Of a stretch of DNA of 64,000 nt, positions 56,628 to 64,000 are shown in pieces. Position 1 is the stretch's first letter, and each line of letters starts with the position of its first letter. The notes beneath the pieces were generated by a model, which saw only the letters and a program-made list of their open reading frames with translations, was not told the origin of the DNA and did no database searches. A program made the position numbers and the translations under genes. The DNA comes from DATBVX01 sp963696675 (GTDB taxonomy: Bacteria > Pseudomonadota > Gammaproteobacteria > Steroidobacterales > Steroidobacteraceae): NCBI GenBank assembly GCA_963696675.1, contig CAVOLM010000044.1, forward strand, positions 35,478 through 99,477. Direction: 5' to 3'.

Positions 56628-58064
56628 TACAGCCCTTCCTTCGCGAGCTCCAGGGCTCGACGCAGGGCGGCGCCCTTTCGCGAGGACCTCGGCGTACTCC
56701 GTCGCGGGCACGCTGTCAGCAACGATTCCGGCGCCCGCCTGGTAGCTGTATTGGTCGCCGTCGAACACCAGCGTACGAATCGTGATCGCGTGGTCCATGT
56801 CACCCCGTGCACCGAAGTACCCCACCGTACCGCCATACAGGCCGCGGCGCACGGCTCGAGCTCATCGATGATCTGCATCGCGCCCGTACAGGCCGCGGCG
56901 CACGGGCTCGAGCTCATCGAGGATCTGCATCGCCCGCACCTTGGGCGCGCCCACCAGTGTGCCGGCGGGAAAAGTCGCGGCAAAGAGCTCGAAAGCGTCG
57001 CGCCCGGCGGCCAACGTTCCGTTGACTCCGCTCACGATGTGCATCACGTGGCTGTAGCGCTCGATGGCGCGATAGGGAGTTACGTGCACGGTGCCCGGCT
57101 GTGCGACCCGGCCCAGATCATTGCGTGCCAGGTCCACCAGCATGACGTGCTCGGCATTCTCCTTCGGGTCGGCCCTGAGCTCGGCTTCGTGGCGCGCATC
57201 GTCCTCGGTGGTCGCTCCACGCGGCCGCGTCCCTGCGATCGGTCGCAGCGATGCCGCGCGCCCGTTGAGGCGCACCAGTGCCTCGGGCGATGAACCGACG
57301 ACCGCGAGCGAGCCCAGCTCGCAGAAATACATATAGGGTGATGGATTGATCAGCCTGAGAGCTCGATACACTTCGAACGGCGCCAGTGAATGGCGACCAG
57401 CGAAGCGAATCGACAGCACCAGCTGATATACATCGCCCGCAGCGATGTATTCCTGGGTTCTGCGCACGCCCTGCATGAACCCGGCCTCGGTGAAACTCGG
57501 GTCGGGCAGCGAGAAGCCTGGCGAGCCGTTGTGCTGTGGAATCGCGCCGCGCAGCGCGCGCACCACTTCGCGGCGCAGGCTCTGGCGTTCGGCCTCGCTC
57601 CCGTCGTGCAACAGAGCGACGCTGCGCGTCAGGTGATCGAAAACCAGCAGTGAACGAGGCGCAATGAAATGGGCATCGGGCGTCGCATTGTCACGGCGCG
57701 CCTGCTGCGGCAATCGTTCGAAGTAACGCACGATATCGTAGGCCGCGTAGCCGACCAGGCCGCCTGCCAGCGGCACGTGCGCAAACTCGGGCTTCGGCAC
57801 TGGCGCCCGGGCCAGCGCGGCGCGCAGCGCGGCGAGCAGCTCCTCGCGCTGCGTCGGGCGCGCGATCACTGCGCCATCGATGCTGAGAGCGCCGTTTTCG
57901 AGCCGCACTTGCAGGCAATCACCGAAACCGATGAACGAGTAGCGCGCCAGTCGTTCGCCGCCTTCGACGCTCTCGAGCAGAAAGCGCGGCCGAAATGGCT
58001 GTAACTTGAGATACGCCGAGACCGGCGTATCCAGATCCGCTGCGATGTCGAAGGGCCGTTGCAT
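56627..58064 (-). CDS. trpE: anthranilate synthase component I, interrupted by a short tandem duplication and a frameshift
   Basis: ATG at 58064 with AGAGGAG upstream (MQRPFDIAADLDTPVSAYLK). Tryptophan-binding N-terminus LLESVEGGERLARYSFIGFG; catalytic motifs SSPEALVRLNGRAASLRPIA, GTRPRGATTEDD, HVMLVDLARNDLGRVA, VNGTLAAGRDAFELF and TFPAGTLVGAPKVRAM. Then a roughly 51-base tandem duplication repeats QILDELEPVRRGLYG; one copy lacks a base, producing a stop at 56862-56864. Reading continues in GLYGGTVGYFGARGDMDHAI and, after a shift near 56670, ends AALRRALELAKEGL. Without the duplication the enzyme would be a normal size for TrpE. Confidence 0.93.
56836..56935. repeat. about 51-bp tandem duplication inside trpE
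   Basis: Two head-to-tail copies start at 56836 and 56887 (TACAGGCCGCGGCGCACGG). They differ by one missing G near 56855 and by substitutions (TGATCTGCAT versus GGATCTGCAT), so they are not identical. Each encodes MQI(I/L)DELEPVRRGLYG. It could be a real duplication or two strain variants joined in assembly. Confidence 0.8.
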
Positions 58065-58101
58065 GCGCTCCTCTTTCCGGTCGTCCCGGGGAGCAGGCAA
58101 C

Positions 58102-58137
58102 AAAAAACCCATCCCCGGATTGAGGTCGGAGATGGGT
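58102..58137 (-). terminator. trp attenuator terminator
   Basis: On the minus strand: ACCCATCTCCG, an 8-9 base loop, CGGGGATGGGT (11-bp stem with one weak pair), followed by a run of T. It lies about 40 bases after the trpL stop and 38 before the trpE start. This is the layout of a transcription-attenuation terminator. Confidence 0.85.
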
Positions 58138-58179
58138 CCTGTGTAAGTGCTTGTGCTTTACGCGCGGGCGCCCACTCCG

Positions 58180-58239
58180 TCAGGAGTGACGCCACCACCA
58201 GCGAATCGGTGCGGTGCCTGCTGTTGCGCGCGTGGTCAT
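58180..58239 (-). CDS. trpL: trp operon leader peptide (three Trp codons in a row)
   Basis: A 19-residue peptide, MTTRATAGTAPIRWWWRHS, with three consecutive TGG codons (58192-58200 on the complement), encoded between a promoter-like sequence and an intrinsic terminator upstream of trpE. When charged tRNA-Trp is scarce, a ribosome would stall at the Trp codons and let an antiterminator form. Sequence, position and terminator together make this convincing, although no strong ribosome site precedes the ATG. Confidence 0.85.
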   Translation of the reverse strand: MTTRATAGTAPIRWWWRHS

Positions 58240-58247
58240 GGGCAGGG

Positions 58248-58277
58248 AGTATCGCCGCGCCTCGTAAGCAGCGTCAA
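58248..58277 (-). promoter_or_regulatory. candidate trp promoter
   Basis: On the minus strand TTGACG (58277-58272), an 18-base spacer, and GATACT (58253-58248). Transcription would begin only a few bases before the trpL ATG, so the leader peptide would be nearly leaderless. I saw no clear TrpR-type palindrome. Moderate match only. Confidence 0.4.
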
Positions 58278-58359
58278 GCAGCGGGACCGGGTCGATGTTG
58301 TCGGTGGTGGACCGCTCCGATATAAGCCTCACGGTTGCCCGAAATCCGCCGGAGGCACC

Positions 58360-58665
58360 GTGTCTCAAGTCATCGCTCAAGTCTTTGGTGTGGTCATCAC
58401 CCCCTGGAAGCTGGTTGGTTACCTGGGGGTGGCGCTCTTTACGGCACGCTGGTTTGTGCAGCTCATCGCCTCAAAGCGGCGTGGGAAGCCCGTCCTGCCA
58501 CGGCTCTTCTGGTACATGAGCATCACTGGAAGCCTGTTGCTGCTCTCGTATTTCATCTTTGGCAAGAACGACTCGGTGGGCATCCTTGCCAACCTGTTTC
58601 CGGCCCTTACGGCCCTCTACAACCTCTGGCTGGACATGAAGCACCGCGCCACACTGCAGGCCTGA
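58360..58665 (+). CDS. lipid A biosynthesis N-terminal (LABN) domain membrane protein
   Basis: 101 residues, GTG start at 58360 with GGAGG nine bases upstream. Three membrane helices; LVGYLGVALFTARWFVQLIA, SKRRGKPVLPRLFWYMSITG and SLLLLSYFIFGKND are the LABN signature, with NLFPALTALYNLWL at the end. Usually a small partner of glycosyltransferase systems; role undefined. It is divergent from the trp operon. Confidence 0.92.
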   Translation: MSQVIAQVFGVVITPWKLVGYLGVALFTARWFVQLIASKRRGKPVLPRLFWYMSITGSLLLLSYFIFGKNDSVGILANLFPALTALYNLWLDMKHRATLQA

Positions 58666-58719
58666 CAAGCGATTGATTGCCGCGCCTGCCAGCGTCAAAC
58701 GCAGGCAGAGGATTTCACC

Positions 58720-59334
58720 TTGACCGACGAGAGTGCACAGGAACAAGCGCTGGTCCGCCGCATGCTGGCCGGCGAGGAGAGGGCGTTCACGGCCTTCTTC
58801 GAAGGCTATTTCGCGCGCCTGTATCGTTTCGCGCTGCCGCGCCTCAATACGGATTCACAGGCCACGCGCGAGGTGGTGCAGGCAACGCTGACCAAGGCAA
58901 TGCGACGCCTGGCCGACTTCCGCGGTGACGCAGCGCTCTTCACCTGGCTATGCCAGATCTGCCGGCGAGAAGTTGTCGATTACCTGCGTGCGCACAAGCG
59001 CTATTCGGATCGCGTGGTACTGATCGAAGACAGTCCCGACTTGCGCGCGGCAATCGAGTCCATCGAGGCCCCGGAGGAGTTCGACCTCGCCCTCACCTAC
59101 AGCCGCGAGGAACTGGGGCGAATGGTGCGCTCGGTCCTCGATCGTCTCCCGCCACGTTATGGCGATGCGCTCGAGTGGAAGTATGTGGAAGGCCGCTCGG
59201 TCGAGGAAATCGGAGAGCGGCTGGGCATCGGCCACACGGCGGCGCAATCCCTGCTCGCGCGGGCGCGTGATGCGTTTCGCCAGGCGATCGAAACGGTATT
59301 TGGCGCGGCGGCGCGTGACATTCGCGAAGCTTGA
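58720..59334 (+). CDS. ECF RNA polymerase sigma factor
   Basis: 204 residues, TTG start at 58720 (TTGACCGACGAG). Region 2: FFEGYFARLYRFALPRLNTD, EVVQATLTKAMRRLADFRGD, ALFTWLCQICRREVVDYLRA. Region 4: LDRLPPRYGDALEWKYVEGR, SVEEIGERLGIGHTAAQSLL, ARARDAFRQAI. It is followed by fecR-like and TonB receptor genes, the cell-surface signalling order, so the sigma factor probably responds to ligand binding at the receptor. Confidence 0.93.
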   Translation: MTDESAQEQALVRRMLAGEERAFTAFFEGYFARLYRFALPRLNTDSQATREVVQATLTKAMRRLADFRGDAALFTWLCQICRREVVDYLRAHKRYSDRVVLIEDSPDLRAAIESIEAPEEFDLALTYSREELGRMVRSVLDRLPPRYGDALEWKYVEGRSVEEIGERLGIGHTAAQSLLARARDAFRQAIETVFGAAARDIREA

Positions 59335-59351
59335 GAACCGGTAACAGAGTT

Positions 59352-60452
59352 ATGAACGATTCTGACGCACTCAACTCCGAAAATGGCGATCTGGATCGCT
59401 TGCTGCACGCCGCGGGCCCGCGGGCCCGGCCGCCGGCAGATCTGGAGCGCGAGGTTCGCGCTGCTGTTCATCGGGAATGGCTTGCTGTCGTCGCAGCTCG
59501 CACGCGTCGCCGGCGATTTGCGCAGGTGGCAGTCGCAGCCGGCCTCGGCGCCATCGCCTTGACGGTCTGGTTGCTGAACCCGGCGCCCTCCCAGGCCGTT
59601 GTGGTTGCCAGCATCGAGCGCGCGATCGATGGCGGAACCGTGCGTTCCGCGACGTCTGGCTGCTGAACCAGGCGCCCTCGCAGGCCGTTGTCGTTGCCAG
59701 TATCGAGCGCGCGATCGACGGTGGCACCGTGCGTTCCGAAGACCCGGCCAGCGAGCGGCCACTGGCCGAAAAGCAGGCGCTGCACGCCGGCGATACGTTG
59801 TCGACCGGCGCCAGCGGTGGCGTCCTGATCCGTCTCAACGACGGCATCTCGATCCGCTGGATCGGAACAGTATCGTGCGACTCACCTCGCGCGATGACAT
59901 CTCACTGAGCGCCGGTGCGCTCTACGTCGATGCGGGCGCCGTACCCAACGCACTGGTGATACTGACCTGCGGGTGCAAACGCCTGCGGGAGTCGTTCGAC
60001 ACGTGGGGACTCAATACGAGGTGCGCCTGGTCGATTCGGGCACACGTATTCGCGTGCGAGAGGGGCGCGTGCAGTTTTCCGCGCCAGGAGGGGTGCGGGT
60101 CGTCGGCGAGGCGGGTACGCAACTGACCATCCTCGCGGACGGCGAAGCGCGCAGTGAGGCCATCGCCCGCAGTGGCGCGGACTGGTCGTGGATCGGCAGA
60201 GTTGCTCCCCAATTTGCGATCGAGAATCGAACCTTGCCCGAATTCCTGCAGTGGGCGAGTCGCGAGCTCGGCCAGGAGGTCGTCTATGCGACTCCAGCCA
60301 GCCGTGCCGAGGCAGCCGCTATCCGATTGCGGGGCTCGATCGAGGGCCTGGCGCCGGATGCAGCACTTGCGGCAGTGCTGTCAACGACGCGCCTGACGAG
60401 CGTAGAAAGGGACGGACACATCCTCATCGAATTGCCAGCTACAGCGAACTGA
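59352..60452 (+). CDS. FecR-family anti-sigma regulator with tandem duplication and frameshifts
   Basis: ATG at 59352 (MNDSDALNSENGDLDRLLHA). Cytoplasmic segment, then a membrane helix (VAVAAGLGAIALTVWLLN). A segment VWLLN(P/Q)APSQAVVVASIER occurs twice in tandem with a frameshift between. FecR domain: LHAGDTLSTGASGGVLIRLN, SIVRLTSRDDISLSAGALYV, VQTPAGVVRHVGTQYEVRLV, then an STN-like end (ENRTLPEFLQWASRELGQEV). Frames change near 59650, 59865 and 59970. It transmits the signal from the outer-membrane receptor to the sigma factor. Confidence 0.85.
59565..59738. repeat. diverged tandem duplication (offset 89 bp) inside fecR-like gene
   Basis: Copy 1 at 59565-59649 and copy 2 at 59654-59738 both encode VWLLNxAPSQAVVVASIERA plus IDGGTVRS. 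They differ at roughly one base in ten, nearly all at third codon positions (GTG/GTC, AGC/AGT, GAT/GAC, GGC/GGT). The 89-base offset, not a multiple of three, throws the frame. Confidence 0.85.
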
Positions 60453-60548
60453 CAACCTGGCATCGCCGCAACGCGCGTTCCGGCAACGCGGCGGATGGCG
60501 CTATGATCGTGGCCACGAAGCGCCTGTGTGCGCACACGATCGGCCACG

Positions 60549-62915
60549 ATGCGTACGTCTGCTCAGCCTTACCTGGGGCCGTGTCGCTGCGCGCCCGCGC
60601 ATCGAGCGCTTTTCGTCATCGTTTGCGTCTCGCTTGCCGCGCTGACCAGCGCGATGGCGGCTACGGAACAATACGTTGGCCGACCCCTGGTAGATGTGAT
60701 TGAGGAGTTGCGCCAGGACGGCCTGCGTCTCATCTACAACACGCAACTGGTCCCCACCTCACTTCGTGTCACACGCGAACCCGCCAGCGCCGACCCCGTC
60801 CGCATGCTCGAAGCAATGCTCGAGCCCCATGGCCTCGCCCTGTCGCGAGTTGGCGAGGGCGTCTATGCGGTAGTTGCCCTGCCGAAACACGATGCGCCGC
60901 AGCCACCGGTGGCAGCGCAAGCGCCTGTGCACGAGCCCTTGCAGGAAGTCGTGGTCACGACTAGCCGGTATGGTCTCGCCAACGAAGCACTCGACTCACA
61001 AACGTTCCTGACCCAGAAGGAACTCGAAAGCCTCCCGAAACTTGCCGATGAATCCCTGCGAGCCGTGCATCGCCTGCCTGGCGCGGCGTCCAACGGTGTC
61101 TCGGGGCTGGCTCATATCCGCGGCGGCGACGAGAACGAAACGCAGATCCTCCTGAACGGCCTGGCACTTTCGGAGCCGTTCCACCTCAAGGACTTCCTAA
61201 GCCCGATGAGCGTGCTCGATTCACGCATGATCGACAGCATCGATGTTTCCTTAGGTGGTTTCACCGTGGAACAGGGCGATCGCATGAGTGCCGTCGTGGA
61301 TGCCAGCACCGTCCGCGCGCCTGAGAATCTCTACTTCGAGCTCGGAGTCAGCCTGTTCCACAGCGGTGGCCTCGCCGCGGGAAAGAATGACAAGGGGAAT
61401 CTCAATTGGCTCGTGGCGATGAGGCGCAGCAACCTGGACGAGGTCTCCGATGTCATCGGCAAGGAGATCGGCGAGCCGAACTACAACGACATGTTCGGCC
61501 GACTGGAGTTCGCACCGTCGGATGACACCACGCTTGCAGTCAACGTGCTTTCCTCCATCGACAGGATTACCGCGCTCGTAAGCTCGACGAACGAAGAATC
61601 GCGTGCCGTGTACCGTAACAACTACTACTGGGCGGAGGTCGATCACGATTGGTCTGCGGCCGCGCACAGCCGGCTCATCGCCTCATTTACGGACGTTCAC
61701 AACGATCGCAATGGAACCCTGGATGATCCGGGTCGCCAGTTCGGCACGGTGCAAGATAAGCGGGCGTACGAAATCTTCGGCGTGCGCCTGGAGAACCAGT
61801 ACGTCACGCCGCGATTCGTGCATCGATTCGGACTGGAAGCACGTAGGCTCGAAGCGGACTACCACTATTTGAGTGAGCTGACGAACTCGCCGGATTTTCC
61901 GTTGCCCGGCGATCCCGGCAGTCAGACGACTCGCGATCTCGCCCCATCGCCGCGTGGCAATTCGCTCGCCGCGTTTGCCAGCAGCCGTTTCCGGGCTACC
62001 GTACGCCTGACTACAGAAGTCGGTCTGCGCTGGGACCGTCAGACCTATGGCAATTTGCAGGCGGACACACAGCTCAGCCCGCGTCTCAACCTGCTGTTCG
62101 ATGTGCGCGCAGGGACGCGTCTGCGCGCCAGCTGGGGGCGATTTTTTCAGCCGCAGGCGATCGATGAACTCCAGGTCGAGGACGGCGTGGATCGCTTCTT
62201 CAGCGCGCAAAGCTCCGACCAGACCATCCTCGCCTTCGAGCAGGACCTGGGGAACCGGATCCAGCTGCGCGTCGAGACCTACCGCAAAGAGTACTCGCAT
62301 CTGAAGACGCGCTTCGAAAACGCATTCGATCTGCTCAGGCTCATGCCCGAACTGCAGCCGGATCGCGTTGCCATCGCGCCGTCCTCCGCAGACGCTGAAG
62401 GCGTGGAGATCCTGTTGTCACGCCGCAGCTCGGGCCCCTGGAACTGGTGGGCGAGCTATTCCTGGGCTCAGGCGACGGATCGTATCGACGGTGTCGATGT
62501 GGCGCGCAGCTGGGACCAGCGCAGCGCCGTGCAGGCCGGCGTCCATTGGTCCGATGCATTCTGGGACGTCACGGTGGCGGGCACCTATCACAGCTCCTGG
62601 CCTTCGACGTCACTCAGCGTGGTGACGGGCACGGACGCTACCGGGAACCCCGTCGAGTCCGTCGAGGTCGGCGCGCGCAATGCCGAACGCATCGGTGATT
62701 TTCGCTCGCTCGACCTGCGCGTCAGCCGGCGATTCCCGCTCTCCCGCGGGGAAATTGATACGTTCGTCGAAGTGACCAACGCCCTCGGGGATCACAACCC
62801 CTGTTGCGTCCAATACAACGTCACTACCGCCCCAGACGGCTCGATCGATCTCGGCGCATCGGTTCGCAACTGGCCGGAGATTGTTCCTTCGCTCGGCGTA
62901 CTGTGGAAGTTCTGA
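60549..62915 (+). CDS. TonB-dependent receptor with N-terminal STN signalling domain
   Basis: 788 residues from the ATG at 60549 (a GTG at 60528 is in frame). Signal peptide ALFVIVCVSLAALTSAMA. The STN domain at about 35-100 (YVGRPLVDVIEELRQDGLRL, SADPVRMLEAMLEPHGLALS) contacts a FecR-like partner. TonB-box area LQEVVVTTSRYGL, plug ESLRAVHRLPGAASNGVSGL, AHIRGGDENETQILLNGLAL, and an intact barrel ending in PSLGVLWKF. Unframeshifted, unlike its neighbours. Substrate unknown; sigma-fecR-receptor order fits regulated uptake. Confidence 0.93.
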   Translation: MRTSAQPYLGPCRCAPAHRALFVIVCVSLAALTSAMAATEQYVGRPLVDVIEELRQDGLRLIYNTQLVPTSLRVTREPASADPVRMLEAMLEPHGLALSRVGEGVYAVVALPKHDAPQPPVAAQAPVHEPLQEVVVTTSRYGLANEALDSQTFLTQKELESLPKLADESLRAVHRLPGAASNGVSGLAHIRGGDENETQILLNGLALSEPFHLKDFLSPMSVLDSRMIDSIDVSLGGFTVEQGDRMSAVVDASTVRAPENLYFELGVSLFHSGGLAAGKNDKGNLNWLVAMRRSNLDEVSDVIGKEIGEPNYNDMFGRLEFAPSDDTTLAVNVLSSIDRITALVSSTNEESRAVYRNNYYWAEVDHDWSAAAHSRLIASFTDVHNDRNGTLDDPGRQFGTVQDKRAYEIFGVRLENQYVTPRFVHRFGLEARRLEADYHYLSELTNSPDFPLPGDPGSQTTRDLAPSPRGNSLAAFASSRFRATVRLTTEVGLRWDRQTYGNLQADTQLSPRLNLLFDVRAGTRLRASWGRFFQPQAIDELQVEDGVDRFFSAQSSDQTILAFEQDLGNRIQLRVETYRKEYSHLKTRFENAFDLLRLMPELQPDRVAIAPSSADAEGVEILLSRRSSGPWNWWASYSWAQATDRIDGVDVARSWDQRSAVQAGVHWSDAFWDVTVAGTYHSSWPSTSLSVVTGTDATGNPVESVEVGARNAERIGDFRSLDLRVSRRFPLSRGEIDTFVEVTNALGDHNPCCVQYNVTTAPDGSIDLGASVRNWPEIVPSLGVLWKF

Positions 62916-63007
62916 CGTGCGCGTTCGTCGCGCCAGTGCTCAGCGCCGCGGGATACCGCCTCCCGGACCGCTGACGCGTACGCGAGGCCTGCTTTCGAGG
63001 CCGGAGC

Positions 63008-63643
63008 TCAGGGCGGTCGATGACCGCGTTCGAGCGTCTCCTGCATGAGATGCATGACGTCGCGCGCATCATCGGCGGGCACTGAGCTCAGTCCGGCGAT
63101 CGCGCCTTCGATGTTACCGCGCGGATGATTTTGGTTGAGCTTGAACTTGAGCTGAATTTCATCCGCGGCCAGCTCGAAGCCCACGATGCCCCGCAGCATC
63201 GCACGATTGGCTGGGTCGGACCCCGCCAAAGTCCATGCGTCGCAGTCGCGCCCCTCGTACTTCTCTGCCAGCGTCGCGACGATTCGCTCAAGCGCTGCGT
63301 GATCCGTAACCAGGCGTACCTTCCCGTAGATGTGTGCAACGGCGTAGTTCCAGGTGGGCACGTGCCTGCGCGGCTCGGTGTACCAGCGTGGCGAGATATA
63401 GGTGTGGGGGCCATGGATGATGAGAAGTACGCGCTGTTCCTCGATCGCTCGCCATTGAGGATTCGGACGCGCCCAGTGCCCGGTCACTGTGACTTCACGG
63501 CCCTCGCGCCGATACAGTACCGGCAAGTGAGAAGCGAATGGCACGCCTTCCACCGTGGACACGAGCGTTCCAAACGCATCGTGTAAGAAGAGCCAGTCGA
63601 GGCGTGTGAGATCCGCCTCTTTGAAATGCTCCGGAACGTACAT
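63008..63643 (-). CDS. FMN-binding negative transcriptional regulator, PaiB family
   Basis: 211 residues. MYVPEHFKEADLTRLDWLFL, LHDAFGTLVSTVEGVPFASH, GHWARPNPQWRAIEEQ, VLLIIHGPHTYISPRWYTEP and PTWNYAVAHIYGKVRLV are strong PaiB signatures; the fold is a split-barrel FMN-binding type. Ends with a Met/Leu-rich QLKFKLNQNHP loop typical of the family. Reported as a regulator in Bacillus; in many bacteria the role is unclear. Confidence 0.92.
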   Translation of the reverse strand: MYVPEHFKEADLTRLDWLFLHDAFGTLVSTVEGVPFASHLPVLYRREGREVTVTGHWARPNPQWRAIEEQRVLLIIHGPHTYISPRWYTEPRRHVPTWNYAVAHIYGKVRLVTDHAALERIVATLAEKYEGRDCDAWTLAGSDPANRAMLRGIVGFELAADEIQLKFKLNQNHPRGNIEGAIAGLSSVPADDARDVMHLMQETLERGHRPP

Positions 63644-63657
63644 CCGCTAGTGGTGAG

Positions 63658-64000
63658 TCAGGAGATCAGGCGTAGGTTGAACGGATAACGATAGCTCACG
63701 CCCTCACTCGCCTTGACTGCGGCGATGATCATGAGGATCAGATCGACGATCACGAGGATCGCGAGCAACACGAAACCGATGAGGATCAGGCACATCACGC
63801 CAGCAATCAGTCCCGCGACGAATACTGTGATCTGAAAGTTGAGCGCCTCCTTGGCCTGGTCTGCCGCGAAATTCATGTCGTCCTTGCGGATCATCCACAT
63901 CACCAGCGGCCCGAGAACGCCCCCGATCAAAGTCGCAAACGCGAGCAGCCCACTGAGGTGTGCAAGCATCGCCCAGTTGCGCTCTTCTTTGCTGATCGTC
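63658..64000 (-). CDS. DUF4870 small membrane protein (5' end cut by window)
   Basis: At least 113 residues. An internal Met at 63969 begins MLAHLSGLLAFATLIGGVLG, but the frame continues upstream as SKEERNWA, as in typical DUF4870 proteins, so the true start is beyond 64000. Two hydrophobic hairpins (PLVMWMIRKDDMNFAADQAK, EALNFQITVFVAGLIAGV, LLAILVIVDLILMIIAAVKA) and the end YRYPFNLRLIS. Function unknown; Tic20-like topology. Follows 14 bases upstream of the PaiB-like gene on the same strand. Confidence 0.85.
   Translation of the reverse strand, partial: TISKEERNWAMLAHLSGLLAFATLIGGVLGPLVMWMIRKDDMNFAADQAKEALNFQITVFVAGLIAGVMCLILIGFVLLAILVIVDLILMIIAAVKASEGVSYRYPFNLRLIS

Noticed and set aside
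1..64000. Insertion sequences, prophage genes, CRISPR arrays, tRNA or rRNA genes
   Set aside because: I looked for transposase or integrase motifs, regularly spaced repeats and tRNA-like CCA/T-loop sequences and found none that I could support; covariance-model searches were not available to me.

Overview
The window is GC-rich, densely packed bacterial DNA, most likely from a gammaproteobacterium of the Xanthomonadales/Nevskiales/Steroidobacterales type. The reasons are a ubiE-ubiJ-ubiB ubiquinone cluster, TonB-dependent receptors of the Xanthomonas/Caulobacter type, a double-length UvrA, and ECF sigma/FecR/TonB-receptor signalling. I saw no phage, plasmid, IS element, CRISPR, rRNA or tRNA.

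Layout. 1-2.4 kb: small housekeeping/detoxification genes (DUF1348, YdjM-like, GFA-MAPEG-GFA). 2.5-12.4 kb: tandem UvrA, pirin, a secreted adamalysin-like metalloprotease with a GlyGly-type sorting tail, and a paraoxonase-like propeller protein. 12.5-22.2 kb and 27.6-35 kb: a pectin/uronate utilisation region. It holds a TonB receptor, two convergent pectate lyases, a hydratase with a TRAP transporter (DctPQM), uxuB-like, uxaA, a LacI regulator, uxaC, kduI and kduD. Four copies of an identical 10-bp core (ACCGGTGTCA) lie in three promoter regions here and look like operators for the LacI protein. Between the two halves (22.3-27.6 kb) sit small genes, an octaheme-HEAT-TPR lipoprotein and a sulfatase. 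35.7-42.8 kb: a TIR-membrane-WD40 protein, and korC-korA-korB, which resembles a three-subunit 2-oxoglutarate:NADP+ oxidoreductase. 43-49.1 kb: YbaK-like, DUF971, ubiE, ubiJ, ubiB, DUF898, M48 peptidase. 49.3-51.5 kb: an acyl-thioester-like protein, DUF2007, and a RES/Xre toxin-antitoxin pair. 51.5-58.3 kb: a complete seven-gene trp operon (trpEGDCFBA) with a Trp-Trp-Trp leader peptide and attenuator. 58.4-64 kb: LABN protein, ECF sigma/FecR/TonB receptor, PaiB-like, DUF4870.

How it works together. Pectate lyases cut polygalacturonate outside the cell. The TonB receptor and TRAP system can import the products. KduI/KduD process the unsaturated end product, and UxaC, a reductase and UxaA process galacturonate, all towards 2-keto-3-deoxygluconate. 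KDG kinase and aldolase are not in the window.

Caution. About twenty otherwise well-conserved genes carry one or more single-base frameshifts, including trpE, ubiB, ubiJ and korA. Two genes (trpE, fecR) carry short, slightly diverged tandem duplications. I read most of these as sequence or assembly errors and give each gene as one span across the breaks.
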